64,000 nucleotides of DNA from Granulicella cerasi (GTDB lineage Bacteria > Acidobacteriota > Terriglobia > Terriglobales > Acidobacteriaceae). The notes below the pieces were generated by a model. The model was not told the DNA's origin, did not search any database, and worked only from the letters and a program-made list of their open reading frames with translations. This document shows, piece after piece, positions 24,274-35,625 of the stretch. Both the position numbers and the translations under genes were made by a program. Within the stretch, counting starts at the first letter, position 1; the number at the start of each line of letters is the position of its first letter. The stretch lies in contig NZ_JAGSYD010000003.1 of NCBI RefSeq assembly GCF_025685575.1, forward strand, positions 914,917 to 978,916, given 5' to 3'.

Positions 24274-27200
24274 GCCACAATACATCGAGCTACATGCCAA
24301 CAGCGCGTTCAGCTTCCTTGAAGGCGGCTCGCACCCGGAAGCTCTCGTGCGTGCAGCGGTGGAAGCAGAGATGCCAGCGATGGCCCTGCTCGATCGCAAC
24401 GGCGTGTATGGGGCCGCGCGCTTCCATACCTCAGCCAAAGAGAATGGCGTGCGCGCACACATTGGTGCCGAGATCTCAGTCTCCTCACTAGGGGATGCTG
24501 TGCTTCCACCAGACTGGATCCCTCATCAGCAGCGGGCTGTTCCGGTTCGGCTTTCATTGCTCTGCGAATCCCGCACCGGGTATCAGAACCTTTGCCAGAT
24601 GATTACGCGCTTCAAGATGCGTGAGCGCAGCAAATGCGAAGGCGAAGCAATGCTGGAGGACTTGCATGAATTTTCGCAGGGCTTGATTTGCATGACCGGT
24701 GGTGAAGAAGGCCCGCTGGCTGCGGCGATAACGCGTGGAGGGGAGGTCGCCGGACGCGAATGCTTAGAGAAGCTCATACAAATCTACGGTCGTAGCAATG
24801 TGTATGTGGAACTGCAGCGACATGGTGATCGCGCAGGAGAATGGCGCAATCAGACAGCCATGCGGCTGGCTGAAAGTCTGCATCTGCCTCTGCTGGCGAC
24901 GAACGGTGTGCGTTACGCCACGCAGTATGAGCGCGAAATTTTAGACGTCCTTACCGCGGTGCGCCATCATGTCCCGCTCGATAAAGCAGGTCGGTTACTG
25001 CAGCGAAACTCGCAGCGCCAGGTGCGCAGTGCGCGTGCGATGCGTCGTCTGTTTCATGACGTCCCCGAAGCGGTCGAGAATACGGTGCTGCTTTCCGAGA
25101 GGCTCACGTTTGAACTGAATGACCTCGGCTATAAGTTTCCTACGTACAACACGCCCACTGGCGAACCCATGTGGATGCTTCTGCGTAAGCTCGTTCGCAA
25201 CGGCATCGAGCGACGCTATCGGCCCAAGCGCGATCCTTACCTGATGCGCAGAGCGAAGACTCAGGCACGACGTGAGTTGGAGTTGATTGAGAAGCTCGGC
25301 TTCGAAGGTTATTTCCTGATCGTGGAAGACATCGTTCGTGAGTGCAACAAAAACGACATCATGGTCCAAGGACGCGGCAGCGCAGCCAACTCTGTAGTTT
25401 GCTATGCGACAGGCATCACCGCGATTGATCCAGTAGGGATGGACTTGCTCTTCGAGCGATTCCTCAATGAGAACCGTAACGAGTGGCCTGACGTAGATCT
25501 CGATTTGCCTTCTGGCGACAAGCGCGAGAGCGCTATTCAATACGTTTACAAAAACTACGGTGAGCTTGGTGCTGCGATGACCGCCAACGTCATCACGTAT
25601 CGCGGCAAGTCTGCGGCGCGTGAGGTTGGCAAAGCGCTCGGCTTTGATGAAGAAACTCTCGCTCGCCTCACAAGCCTAGTTGGCCATTGGGAGTGGCGCA
25701 AAAAAGACGAGACACTGGGCGACAACTTTCGCCATGCTGGCTTCGACATCAAGCATTGGCGCATCGCGAAGTATGTTGAGCTATGCGAACGCATACAGGA
25801 CATTCCTCGTCATCTCGGCCAGCACTCCGGTGGCATGGTCATATGCCAGGGGCAGCTCAACAAAGTCGTACCGCTGGAACGTGCGTCGATGGCAGGACGC
25901 AGCGTCGTGCAGTGGGACAAGGACGATTGTGCAGCGCTCGGTCTGTTGAAGATCGATCTGCTGGGTCTTGGCATGATGGCTGTGATAAAAGATTGCACCA
26001 CGCTCATCTCGCAACATTATGGCCAAGCCGTCGACCTCGGCCAGCTTCCTCATGACGATTCCGAGGTCTATGACACGCTTTGCAAGGGCGACACCGTAGG
26101 CATGTTTCAAGTAGAGAGCCGCGCGCAGATGGCATCGATTCCGCGTAACGCGCCGCGTAAGTTCTATGACCTCGTCGTACAGGTCGCCATCATTCGCCCC
26201 GGCCCCATCGTCGGCAAGATGATGCACCCATACATGCGCAGGCGGCAAGGTCTCGAAAAGCCCGAGAGCATTCACCCCAGCCTGGATAAAGTACTGGAAC
26301 GAACGCTCGGCGTTCCGCTCTTTCAAGAGCAGCTGCTTCGCATGGCCATGGTCGTCGGTAATTTTTGTGGGGCCGAAGCGGAAGAGCTTCGCAAAGCTGT
26401 GGGTATGCGTCGCACCTGGAAACGCATGTCTGAGCTGATGGTGAAGTTGCGCAATGGCATGGATGAAAACGGAATCGATGCCGAGAAACAAGAACTCATC
26501 GTGCAGAGCATTCAATCCTTCGCGCTCTACGGATTTCCCGAATCACACGCTGCGAGCTTCGCGTTGATCGCTTACGCCTCGGCGTACTTCAAAGTGAAGT
26601 ACCTCGCGGCCTTCACCTGCGCCATGCTCAACAATCAGCCGATGGGCTTCTACACACCTGCGGTGCTGATCAAGGATGCATTTCGTCACGGTCTGCGCAT
26701 CAAACCCATCGATTTACAAACCTCTGCAACCACCTGCACCATCGAGCACGAGCCGGATGGCTCTCGCTCGCTGCGCCTCGGCCTCAACTACGTGCGCGGC
26801 CTCCATGCCGACCTCGCCCAAGTTATCGTTGCATCGCGGACGCTGTATGGTCCTTTTCGCAGCGTGGATGATCTACACCAGCGAGTGCCCCGGCTCAATC
26901 GCAGCGATCTCGCACAGCTCGCGCGCATCGGTGCGTTGAATTGGATCGGTGAAGTGCAACATCGCCGCGATGCCATCTGGCAGATCGAGCAGGTCAGCCG
27001 GAATGCTGGACCGCTATTCGTCGCGGAGACGGCTTCTTCTCCAGCTTCTTCTCCACTGCGTCGCATGCAAACAGAAGAACGTCTTGTGGCGGACTATTCA
27101 GGCACAGGGTTATCTACGAGTCCGCATCCGATGGGCTATCGGCGCGCAGAGCTGCGACAAGCTGGAGTCTCATCCGCCACAGAGCTACAGGGCAAGCGCG

Positions 27201-27481
27201 ATGGCTCACGCGTTATCGCCGCCGGTGCGGTCATCGCCCGCCAGCGACCGGGCACAGCTCTCGGCTTCATCTTCCTCTCGATGGAAGACGAAACCGGGAT
27301 CGCGAACATCGTCATCCACCCGAACCTTTACGAGGAGGACCGCCGCATCGTCACCAGCGGCAAGTTCCTCAAGGTTTTCGGCAAGCTGCAGAACCAAGAC
27401 GGGGTAGTGCATGTGAAGACAGAGCGGCTGGAATACCTCCATGCCGCGCCCATCGAAGTACGATCACATGACTTCCACTAA
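24266..27481 (+). CDS. dnaE2: Error-prone DNA polymerase III alpha-type subunit DnaE2
   Basis: A 1071-residue C-family polymerase, the catalytic member of the mutasome. The N-terminal PHP domain begins YIELHANSAFSFLEGGSHPE. The palm carboxylates are in WPDVDLDLPSGDKRE (Asp409, 411, 413), preceded by GRGSAANSVVCYATGIT; GMFQVESRAQM and FPESHAASFALIAYASAYFKVKY follow, and an OB-fold region lies near the C-terminus (GAVIARQRPGTALGFIFLSMEDETG). Length and lack of a clamp-binding beta-motif fit DnaE2 rather than the replicative DnaE. It overlaps imuB by 8 bases. Its stop lies 5 bases from the stop of the convergent gene. Confidence 0.95.
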   Translation: MTEPQYIELHANSAFSFLEGGSHPEALVRAAVEAEMPAMALLDRNGVYGAARFHTSAKENGVRAHIGAEISVSSLGDAVLPPDWIPHQQRAVPVRLSLLCESRTGYQNLCQMITRFKMRERSKCEGEAMLEDLHEFSQGLICMTGGEEGPLAAAITRGGEVAGRECLEKLIQIYGRSNVYVELQRHGDRAGEWRNQTAMRLAESLHLPLLATNGVRYATQYEREILDVLTAVRHHVPLDKAGRLLQRNSQRQVRSARAMRRLFHDVPEAVENTVLLSERLTFELNDLGYKFPTYNTPTGEPMWMLLRKLVRNGIERRYRPKRDPYLMRRAKTQARRELELIEKLGFEGYFLIVEDIVRECNKNDIMVQGRGSAANSVVCYATGITAIDPVGMDLLFERFLNENRNEWPDVDLDLPSGDKRESAIQYVYKNYGELGAAMTANVITYRGKSAAREVGKALGFDEETLARLTSLVGHWEWRKKDETLGDNFRHAGFDIKHWRIAKYVELCERIQDIPRHLGQHSGGMVICQGQLNKVVPLERASMAGRSVVQWDKDDCAALGLLKIDLLGLGMMAVIKDCTTLISQHYGQAVDLGQLPHDDSEVYDTLCKGDTVGMFQVESRAQMASIPRNAPRKFYDLVVQVAIIRPGPIVGKMMHPYMRRRQGLEKPESIHPSLDKVLERTLGVPLFQEQLLRMAMVVGNFCGAEAEELRKAVGMRRTWKRMSELMVKLRNGMDENGIDAEKQELIVQSIQSFALYGFPESHAASFALIAYASAYFKVKYLAAFTCAMLNNQPMGFYTPAVLIKDAFRHGLRIKPIDLQTSATTCTIEHEPDGSRSLRLGLNYVRGLHADLAQVIVASRTLYGPFRSVDDLHQRVPRLNRSDLAQLARIGALNWIGEVQHRRDAIWQIEQVSRNAGPLFVAETASSPASSPLRRMQTEERLVADYSGTGLSTSPHPMGYRRAELRQAGVSSATELQGKRDGSRVIAAGAVIARQRPGTALGFIFLSMEDETGIANIVIHPNLYEEDRRIVTSGKFLKVFGKLQNQDGVVHVKTERLEYLHAAPIEVRSHDFH

Positions 27482-27486
27482 GAACG

Positions 27487-27981
27487 CTAGTTGTACTCCA
27501 GCACGTGCGGAGCGGGCCAGGTCATTGTGCCGTCGGCGCGGTTTACGTACATGAAGACCTTCGTCGTACCGTTCACGCGCACGGCCACGATCGTCCCCGT
27601 ACCGAAGTTCCCCGTGCCGTCCGTCTTCGAGATATCGACGTGATGCTGCGTGATGGGGCCGTTCACCGGGCTGTGCGTGGTCCAGTCTTCGATAAAGCGC
27701 GGCAGCGGATAGCCGAACTTCGACGGATGCTGTTCCCAGTTTTCATCATTCTCATAGAGCGCGTAGGCGGTCTTGTAATCCTTCGCCTCCAGCGCGTTGA
27801 AGAACTTGTTCACGCGATGCTCGGTGGGGATGTTTGAGAACGCCCAGCCGTGGCCCAGCACGTAGCCCGCAAACGTGAAGAAGAAGCCTACGATCAGCAC
27901 GGTCACCACCGAGATGACCGTGCTCTTGATCAGGCGGTCGCGGGTGGGGTCGTAGTTCGGTGCATCCATCAACGTGCTCAT
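27487..27981 (-). CDS. Membrane-anchored hypothetical protein
   Basis: A 164-residue protein with one transmembrane segment at about residues 20-45 (STVISVVTVLIVGFFFTFAGYVLG) and an extracytoplasmic domain. The domain starts VNKFFNALEAKDYKTAYALY, resembling the DUF4878/lumazine-like small helical entries of lipoproteins that begin with a tandem of helix and beta-sheet, and ends KVFMYVNRADGTMTWPAPHVLEYN. AAAGGAAG upstream supports the ATG at 27981. Function unknown. Confidence 0.75.
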   Translation of the reverse strand: MSTLMDAPNYDPTRDRLIKSTVISVVTVLIVGFFFTFAGYVLGHGWAFSNIPTEHRVNKFFNALEAKDYKTAYALYENDENWEQHPSKFGYPLPRFIEDWTTHSPVNGPITQHHVDISKTDGTGNFGTGTIVAVRVNGTTKVFMYVNRADGTMTWPAPHVLEYN

Positions 27982-28036
27982 GCTGTCTTCCTTTGCGGGC
28001 AATGATCTGGTGAAGCGTGAAGCCTCACTGCATTAG

Positions 28037-30370
<2,334 letters not shown>

Positions 30371-30389
30371 GCTTCCGCAGCACACATGA

Positions 30390-30418
30390 GGGCACAGCTT
30401 CGGCTGTGCCCTTTTCTT
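30390..30418 (+). terminator. Rho-independent terminator of pyrG
   Basis: Perfect stem GGGCACAGC / GCTGTGCCC with a TTCG tetraloop, followed by CTTTTCTTTT. It lies 20 bases past the pyrG stop. Confidence 0.92.
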
Positions 30419-30432
30419 TTGAACCTCCAACA

Positions 30433-30465
30433 CTGTCATCCTGAATGCAGCGAGGGATCTGGCGG
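30433..30465. repeat. Short dispersed repeat (TGTCATCCTGA type), copy 1
   Basis: The phrase CACTGTCATCCTGAA followed by a GAGG-containing tail also occurs at 35702-35735. Similar sequences are scattered between genes in many bacteria; nothing more can be said here. Confidence 0.5.
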
Positions 30466-30502
30466 AGGCACGTCTGCTGGCGCTAGCAGCACGCGGGATG
30501 CC

Positions 30503-30609
30503 GGGTGCCCCACATCTGCGCTTCATGCAGATGTGGGAGAGCGAGAATGCATGGCCTATCGGAAGCATCCTGCAAACCCACGTCTCAGAATCGAGACATG
30601 GGGCACCCG
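30503..30609. repeat. Intergenic hairpin repeat, copy 2 (inverted pair)
   Basis: Begins GGGTGCCCC and ends GGGGCACCC, so the whole 107-bp element is an inverted repeat. Inside are one ATCTGCGCTTCATGCAGAT-type hairpin and one GTCTC/GAGAC hairpin. With the terminator and the short dispersed repeat it fills the gap 30371-30707, which has no gene. Confidence 0.8.
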
Positions 30610-30707
30610 TTCGTAGCTTTGGAATAAGGAACATCGATAAACAGATCCTTCTGCTGCGTTCATGACAACAACGACCGTCTGGAGAAGAAGCAGTAGAATC
30701 AAGCGCA

Positions 30708-31367
30708 ATGAGTGAATACACCAGCTATCGCGGAGAACGTCGTCCTGGCGGCGCACTGGCAGGCATCGTGCTTGCCGTCATCATCGGCGCCGTGGCGCTG
30801 GGCGTCTTCGTGCACCACGCGCGCTCAGGCTTCGCGGGCAAGCTCGCCTCGCTCATCACAGGGCGGCAACTCAATGTCATCTCCGCGCCCACCGTGGTCG
30901 ATCGCATCCAGGCGCTGAACCGCCTGGAGACCGTCGTTTACTCGCTGGACACCGTGGTTGAAGGCGATGCGTCCTTCCCGCTGCTGCCGGACGCGCTTAC
31001 CGGCGACAAGCTGCTGCTCATCGTCCACGGACAGACGATCGCAGGCGTCGATCTCTCGAAGCTGAAGCCTGAAGACCTGCAGATCACCGACAACGGCAGC
31101 GCTCGCAGCGTGCAGGTCACCTTGCCGGCCAGCGAGATCTTCGTCACCACGCTGGACAACGCCCACACACGTGTCTATCAGCGCACCACAGGCCTCTTCG
31201 TTCACGCGGACCCGAACCTCGAGAGCGTTGCGCGTCAAAAGGCCCAGACGCAGCTGCAGGAGGCCGCGCTGCAGGACGGCATCCTCGACGCCGCGCGCAA
31301 GAACGCCCGCGCACAGTTGACCACGCTGCTGCAGGGCCTCGGCTTCTCCAAGGTGGACGTGAAGTAG
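30708..31367 (+). CDS. DUF4230 domain protein, membrane-anchored
   Basis: A 219-residue protein with one N-terminal transmembrane segment (GALAGIVLAVIIGAVALGVFVHHA) and a DUF4230 domain: VDRIQALNRLETVVYSLDTVVEG, then DKLLLIVHGQTIAGVDLSKLKPEDL, ASEIFVTTLDNAHTRVYQRTTGLF and a C-terminal amphipathic helix. DUF4230 proteins are widespread and uncharacterised; most are exported or membrane-bound. No partner gene is adjacent. Confidence 0.88.
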   Translation: MSEYTSYRGERRPGGALAGIVLAVIIGAVALGVFVHHARSGFAGKLASLITGRQLNVISAPTVVDRIQALNRLETVVYSLDTVVEGDASFPLLPDALTGDKLLLIVHGQTIAGVDLSKLKPEDLQITDNGSARSVQVTLPASEIFVTTLDNAHTRVYQRTTGLFVHADPNLESVARQKAQTQLQEAALQDGILDAARKNARAQLTTLLQGLGFSKVDVK

Positions 31368-31587
31368 CGCTTCGCGCTCATCACCAGAGGTTCCTGCGAG
31401 GCATGACCGGAAGCTCACCACCGCTGCACGCGTTAGCAGGAATGACGCCAACTCATCGCTCGAAACTCGCGACCCGTAACTCGCGTCACCTGTCGCTCCA
31501 CTTCGCTGCACAATCTGCGTTACGCTTGAGTCTTCGGCCTCCGCTTTCCGCGTCTAACGTGAAGAAAGTACACGGCCCCACGATTCA

Positions 31588-32793
31588 ATGACAGATATCG
31601 CACCGACCTCCACCGGCGAACCCGCAGCCGAGCTTCAACCAAAGCCACAGGTGACGCGCAAACCCGCGCTGCCTGCGCTCACCGGCCTGCGCACGCTGCT
31701 CGCGCTCACCATCGTGCTCTTTCACTTCACCCCCTCGGGCCTGCGGTGGAACGCGCATCCGTGGGTCTCGCTCTATCCGCTGGTCGATATCGGTTACGTC
31801 TTCGTCAGCTTCTTCTTCCTCATTTCGGGCTACATCCTCGCGTACAACTACGCGGACCGCGGCACGATCAACCCCGCCGATTTCTGGATGGCGCGCATCT
31901 CGCGTCTCTACCCCGTCTATCTGCTGACGATGATCATCTCGATCCCCATGCTGCTCACCGAGTGGCAGGTGCGATCGCACACGGACTTCTGGGAAGGCGC
32001 CATTGCCACGCCGCTGCTCATTCAGGGCTTCTTCCCCAACCTCGCCACCTTCTGGATGACCGTCACCTGGACGCTCTCCTGCGAGGTCGCGCTCTACATT
32101 CTCTTCCCGTGGCTGATGCGCCTGAAGTGGCCGACGAAGACCAGCACGCTCATCGCGATGGTGCTCGGCCTGTGGGCCGTGGGCATGGTCCCGCACATCA
32201 CCTACATCTTCCTGAACCCCGACCACCTGCCGCACATGGCCGACCGCTACTCCGGCGGGTTCTGGGTGCAGTTTCTCAAGTACACGCCGCTGCCCTACCT
32301 CTGCACCTTCCTCGCGGGCCTCACGCTGGGCCGACTGCAAGGCGCGTGGAACCTGCAGGTGCGCGGCCGCATGATCGCCGGCATCGCGGGATTCACGGCG
32401 ATGTGGTTTGTCACCTATCACCTTGCAGATAAGCTGCCCTACATCATGATCCATGGCGGTTTGCTGACGCCGATCTTCGCGTTGATCATCCTCGGGCTCA
32501 GCGGCCCCAGCCCGCTGGCGAGCATCTTCGCGATCCGTCCGCTGGTAGCCGTCGGCACGTCAACGTACTGCCTCTATCTGCTGCACTTCAACGTCTTCAT
32601 GCTCATCCACAACTACCACCTGCCCGAGAAGCTGCATGTGCAGTCGATCGATCCGTGGATCAGCTACGTGGCCGTCGTGCTGCTCGCCATGGGCGCACGA
32701 CGATTCGTCGAGCACCCGATGCAACTTGTCATCAAGAACTGGTGGAAGCGCTATCGCGACGGACAGAAAGAAGCCGCACGACTCGCCGCATAG
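31588..32793 (+). CDS. Acyltransferase 3 family membrane protein (OafA/YrhL-like)
   Basis: A 401-residue integral membrane acyltransferase with about ten spans. The family opens with the motif ALTGLRTLLALTIVLFHF (about residues 30-47), includes FFLISGYILAYNY, and ends with the conserved ARRFVEHPMQL. Such enzymes O-acetylate or acylate surface polysaccharides and other envelope glycans at the periplasmic side. The substrate could be the exopolysaccharide encoded upstream in the window, but there is no direct linkage. The TAG stop lies inside a tandemly duplicated repeat. Confidence 0.9.
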   Translation: MTDIAPTSTGEPAAELQPKPQVTRKPALPALTGLRTLLALTIVLFHFTPSGLRWNAHPWVSLYPLVDIGYVFVSFFFLISGYILAYNYADRGTINPADFWMARISRLYPVYLLTMIISIPMLLTEWQVRSHTDFWEGAIATPLLIQGFFPNLATFWMTVTWTLSCEVALYILFPWLMRLKWPTKTSTLIAMVLGLWAVGMVPHITYIFLNPDHLPHMADRYSGGFWVQFLKYTPLPYLCTFLAGLTLGRLQGAWNLQVRGRMIAGIAGFTAMWFVTYHLADKLPYIMIHGGLLTPIFALIILGLSGPSPLASIFAIRPLVAVGTSTYCLYLLHFNVFMLIHNYHLPEKLHVQSIDPWISYVAVVLLAMGARRFVEHPMQLVIKNWWKRYRDGQKEAARLAA

Positions 32794-33100
32794 CCAGAAG
32801 CCGCCACAAACCGAGTGCCCCATGTCTCGATTTTGAGACATGGGTTTGCAGGATGCCTCAGGGAAGCATCAGCATTCTCGCTCTCTCCCATATCTGCGCA
32901 TGAAGCCGCGCAGATGCGGGGGGCACCGACCTCCTCAGTAAGCCCATAGCCAGAAGCCGCCACAAACCGGGTGCCCCATGTCTCGATTTTGAGACATGGG
33001 TTTGCAGGATCCCTCAGGGAAGCATCAGCATTCTCGCTCTCTCCCACATCTGCGCATGAAGCCGCGCAGACCTGGGGCACTCGATCTCCTCAGTGAGCCC
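32789..33100. repeat. 156-bp tandem duplication carrying hairpin repeats, copies 3 and 4
   Basis: Two head-to-tail units with a 156-bp period (for example TAGCCAGAAGCCGCCACAAA at 32791 and again at 32947). Each unit contains one inverted-pair hairpin element (GTGCCCC..GGGGCAC, at 32813-32927 and 32969-33082). The first unit includes the TAG stop of the acyltransferase gene, so the stop and its neighbourhood were copied along. The stretch 32794-33155 has no gene. An open frame on the minus strand here is simply the repeat read twice. Confidence 0.9.
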
Positions 33101-33105
33101 AGTGC

Positions 33106-33140
33106 AAAAAAGAGGAGCGGCCAAAGCCGCTCCTCTTTTG
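33106..33140 (-). terminator. Rho-independent terminator of pyrH
   Basis: Perfect stem GAGGAGCGGC / GCCGCTCCTC with a 4-base loop, flanked by AAAAA and TTTT runs, so it can act in both directions. It lies 16 bases past the pyrH stop. Confidence 0.9.
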
Positions 33141-33155
33141 CATCTTTTGCGGACG

Positions 33156-33860
33156 CTACGCCGTAACCAGCGTACCGAGTTCTTCCTTCTGCACCACGCG
33201 TAGCATGTTGCCGCGCTCGCGCATCGAGAAGATGATCATCGGCAGGTTGTTGTCCTTGCAGAGGCTTACCGCGGTCGTGTCCATCACCTTCAGGCCGAGG
33301 CGCAGAATCTCCATGTAGGAGATCGTTTCGTAGCGCGTCGCCGCAGGGTCCTTCTTCGGGTCGGCCGAGTAGATGCCGTCCACCGAAGTCGCCTTCAGCA
33401 AAACTTCCGCGCCGATTTCCATTGCACGCAGGCTCGCTGCCGTGTCCGTCGAGAAGTACGGATTGCCCGTACCCGCAGCGAAGATCACCACGCGGCCCTT
33501 CTCAAGGTGACGAATCGCACGGCGGCGAATATAGGGCTCAGCCACCTCATGCATTTCGATCGCGCTCATCACGCGCGTGGGCAGGCCGTCCTTTTCAATG
33601 GCGTCCTGCAGTGCGATCGCGTTGATCACAGTCGAGAGCATACCCATATGATCGGCCGCAACGCGGTCCATGCCGATAGCCTGCTCGGCCACGCCACGGA
33701 AGAAGTTGCCTCCGCCCACGACGACAGCCACCTGGCAACCGGCGCGCGCAATGTCCGCGATCTCCTTTGCCACCTGGTGAATGAACACAGCATCCACGCC
33801 AAAACCACGGCCCGCGGCCAATGCTTCACCGGAAATCTTCAGAAGAACGCGCTTGTACAT
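33156..33860 (-). CDS. pyrH: UMP kinase
   Basis: A 234-residue hexameric UMP kinase of the amino-acid-kinase fold. Seen are [14 protein letters not shown] at the N-terminus, [49 protein letters not shown] and [19 protein letters not shown]. It phosphorylates UMP to UDP and so feeds the pyrG reaction. The start at 33860 has no clear ribosome-binding site; the mRNA may be leaderless or short. In many genomes pyrH follows rpsB-tsf, but here it stands alone. Confidence 0.96.
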   Translation of the reverse strand: MYKRVLLKISGEALAAGRGFGVDAVFIHQVAKEIADIARAGCQVAVVVGGGNFFRGVAEQAIGMDRVAADHMGMLSTVINAIALQDAIEKDGLPTRVMSAIEMHEVAEPYIRRRAIRHLEKGRVVIFAAGTGNPYFSTDTAASLRAMEIGAEVLLKATSVDGIYSADPKKDPAATRYETISYMEILRLGLKVMDTTAVSLCKDNNLPMIIFSMRERGNMLRVVQKEELGTLVTA

Positions 33861-33892
33861 ACAGCTGTAGTATCGCACGCGAGATGTGAGGC

Positions 33893-34011
33893 GTTGTGAG
33901 TTCTGAGTTGTACGTTGTAAGAGCGGTGGGAGCATCGCCATGGAACCAGCGCCAACGCAACCTCAACACCACATACAACTTAGAACGTACAACTTACAAC
34001 GCTCTACCGCT
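33893..34011. repeat. Inverted arrays of degenerate 7-bp repeats (GTTSTAM type)
   Basis: Left arm, 33893-33920: four heptamers GTTGTGA, GTTCTGA, GTTGTAC, GTTGTAA, then GAGCGGT. Right arm, 33973-34000, read on the other strand: GTTGTAA, GTTGTAC, GTTCTAA, GTTGTAT. The arms are separated by about 52 bp. It fills the space between the divergent starts of pyrH and the end of the cytochrome gene. Confidence 0.8.
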
Positions 34012-34606
34012 TTGCGTTCAGCTTCGCGACCACCGGCTCCGGCAGCGGCTCGCTCGACGCCTTCAACAGCAACGCGATGTCCCACATCGCCGAGTCCGAC
34101 AACACGCCGGAGTACGCCGGCATGCCCGCCTTCGGCTTACCATCGCGCATCGCCACGAAGATCGCTCCCGCCGACCGCTTGCTGAGATTGCTGTCATGAA
34201 AAAGCTGCTTCGCAGGTGTTGCCATCGCAAGCCCCGCCTGCCCATCGTGCCCCGGCGCGCCGTGACATCCTGCACAACGCTTGGCGTACGTCGCAGCGCC
34301 TGCTTCAAACGCATCTTCGCTCGCCGCGAACGGCGGCTCCGGTACGGTCTTCGGCGACTCATCCTGCGCGGTCTGCACAGGGCCGGTGGACTCAAACTCC
34401 GGCGCAGGCTTCGCGTGAGGCTTCACCGCAGAAGTGGCGACAGGCGTCGTTACCGGAGGCTCGCTCGCGCTACCAAACGGCTCGGTCAACGCCGTCTTCT
34501 GGTGGTTGAACCACCACCACGCTCCGCCAGCGATCACCGCCGCCAACAGAAACCCCAGCACAAACGTGCCAAAGCCCGAACCCGATGATTTCTTGCGAGT
34601 CGCCAT
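34004..34606 (-). CDS. Membrane-anchored c-type cytochrome
   Basis: A 200-residue protein with an N-terminal transmembrane anchor (FGTFVLGFLLAAVIAGGAWWW), a Pro/Ala/Ser-rich linker of about 60 residues, and a cytochrome c domain. The heme site is CAGCH at 111-115 and the sixth ligand is probably Met162 in KAGMPAY. The domain should face the periplasm, where it would move electrons; the partner is unknown. The final codons overlap the end of the 7-bp repeat array. Confidence 0.88.
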   Translation of the reverse strand: MATRKKSSGSGFGTFVLGFLLAAVIAGGAWWWFNHQKTALTEPFGSASEPPVTTPVATSAVKPHAKPAPEFESTGPVQTAQDESPKTVPEPPFAASEDAFEAGAATYAKRCAGCHGAPGHDGQAGLAMATPAKQLFHDSNLSKRSAGAIFVAMRDGKPKAGMPAYSGVLSDSAMWDIALLLKASSEPLPEPVVAKLNAKR

Positions 34607-34744
34607 ACGCTTTCAGTCTAGGCCGTCAGGCTGAGGGTAAGCGTTAGCAGCGGAGGTTCGCCGATTTCATGGAACCAACCGCAGCCGCCGCGCGTAGCAT
34701 GGTGTGCGAACGGCGAATGTCTTCGCACAGGAGCTCTACACCCG

Positions 34745-35515
34745 ATGCAATCGCGAATTGTCGGCACCACGATGCCCGTCCTCGAAGTCCTTCTCCAGCC
34801 CGGCGAGACCGTCATCTCCGAAGCCGGTGAGCTGAGCTGGATGTCGCAAACCATCGCCATGACCACGCACACGCAGCTTGCGGGCGGCGGCGGATTCTTC
34901 GGCGCCATCAAGCGCCTCGCTGGCGGCGGTACGCTCTTCATGACCGAGTACACCGCGCAGGGCTACCCCGGCGAAGTCGCCTTCGCCACGAAGGTTCCCG
35001 GCCACATTCTGCCGGTCGAGGTCGTGCCCGGGCAGGACCTCTTCATTCATCGCCACGGCTTCCTCTGCGCCACCTCGCAAATCACGCTCGGCGTCGGCTT
35101 CCAGCAGTCGCTCGGCGCTGGCATCTTCGGCGGCGACGGCTTCCTGCTGCAGAAGGTTTCGGGCCACGGCACGGCCTGGCTCGAGCTCGGCGGCGAGGTC
35201 GTCGTGAAGGACCTGCAGCCTGGCGAAACGCTACGCGTGCACCCCGGTCATGTCGGCGCGTTTCAGTCCTCGGTCAGCTTCAACATCACGCGCATCCAGG
35301 GCATTCGCAATATGTTCTTCGGTGGCGACGGCATCTTCCTTGCCGCACTCACCGGCCCCGGCCGCGTGTGGCTGCAGACGCTTCCGCTCGCCAACCTCGC
35401 GCACTCGCTGGAGCCGTATCTTTCACATGATGACAACAGCCGCGGCCTGCGCGGCGTTGGCACCGCTGCGGTGATCGGCGGCATCGCCAGCTCCATCTTC
35501 GACAACAAGAGCTAG
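34745..35515 (+). CDS. AIM24 / TIGR00266 family protein
   Basis: A 256-residue protein of the AIM24 family: a beta-rich fold rich in glycine, with VLLQPGETVISEAGELSWMS, LAGGGTLFMTEYTAQG, HGTAWLELGGEVVVKDLQPGETLRV and ALTGPGRVWLQTLPL. Family members are widespread and poorly understood; in yeast a homologue acts in mitochondria, while bacterial forms have no settled role. The C-terminal segment is glycine-rich with a hydrophobic stretch (GVGTAAVIGGIASSIF). Its stop lies just before a tandem 7-bp repeat. Confidence 0.9.
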   Translation: MQSRIVGTTMPVLEVLLQPGETVISEAGELSWMSQTIAMTTHTQLAGGGGFFGAIKRLAGGGTLFMTEYTAQGYPGEVAFATKVPGHILPVEVVPGQDLFIHRHGFLCATSQITLGVGFQQSLGAGIFGGDGFLLQKVSGHGTAWLELGGEVVVKDLQPGETLRVHPGHVGAFQSSVSFNITRIQGIRNMFFGGDGIFLAALTGPGRVWLQTLPLANLAHSLEPYLSHDDNSRGLRGVGTAAVIGGIASSIFDNKS

Positions 35516-35577
35516 CGCTCAGGGCTCAGGGCTCAGGGCTCAGGGCTCAGGGCTCAGGGCTCAGGGCTCAGGGCTCA
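35516..35577. repeat. Tandem 7-bp repeat (GGGCTCA)x8-9
   Basis: Just under nine perfect direct copies of AGGGCTC (period 7) immediately after the stop of the AIM24-like gene. No inverted partner is visible. Confidence 0.95.
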
Positions 35578-35625
35578 ATGGAGCTTATCCGCTGCGACGA
35601 TACGTTGCTTGTCCCCCGCGCGAAC

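Noticed and set aside
32751..33080. A 109-residue minus-strand ORF with an internal duplication
   Set aside because: It is the tandem hairpin repeat read in one frame; the repeated peptide (PANPCLKIETWGTRF) appears wherever the element is translated.
35516..35577. CRISPR-like regular array
   Set aside because: Units are 7 bases long with no spacers, so it is a simple tandem repeat. No cas genes are in the window.
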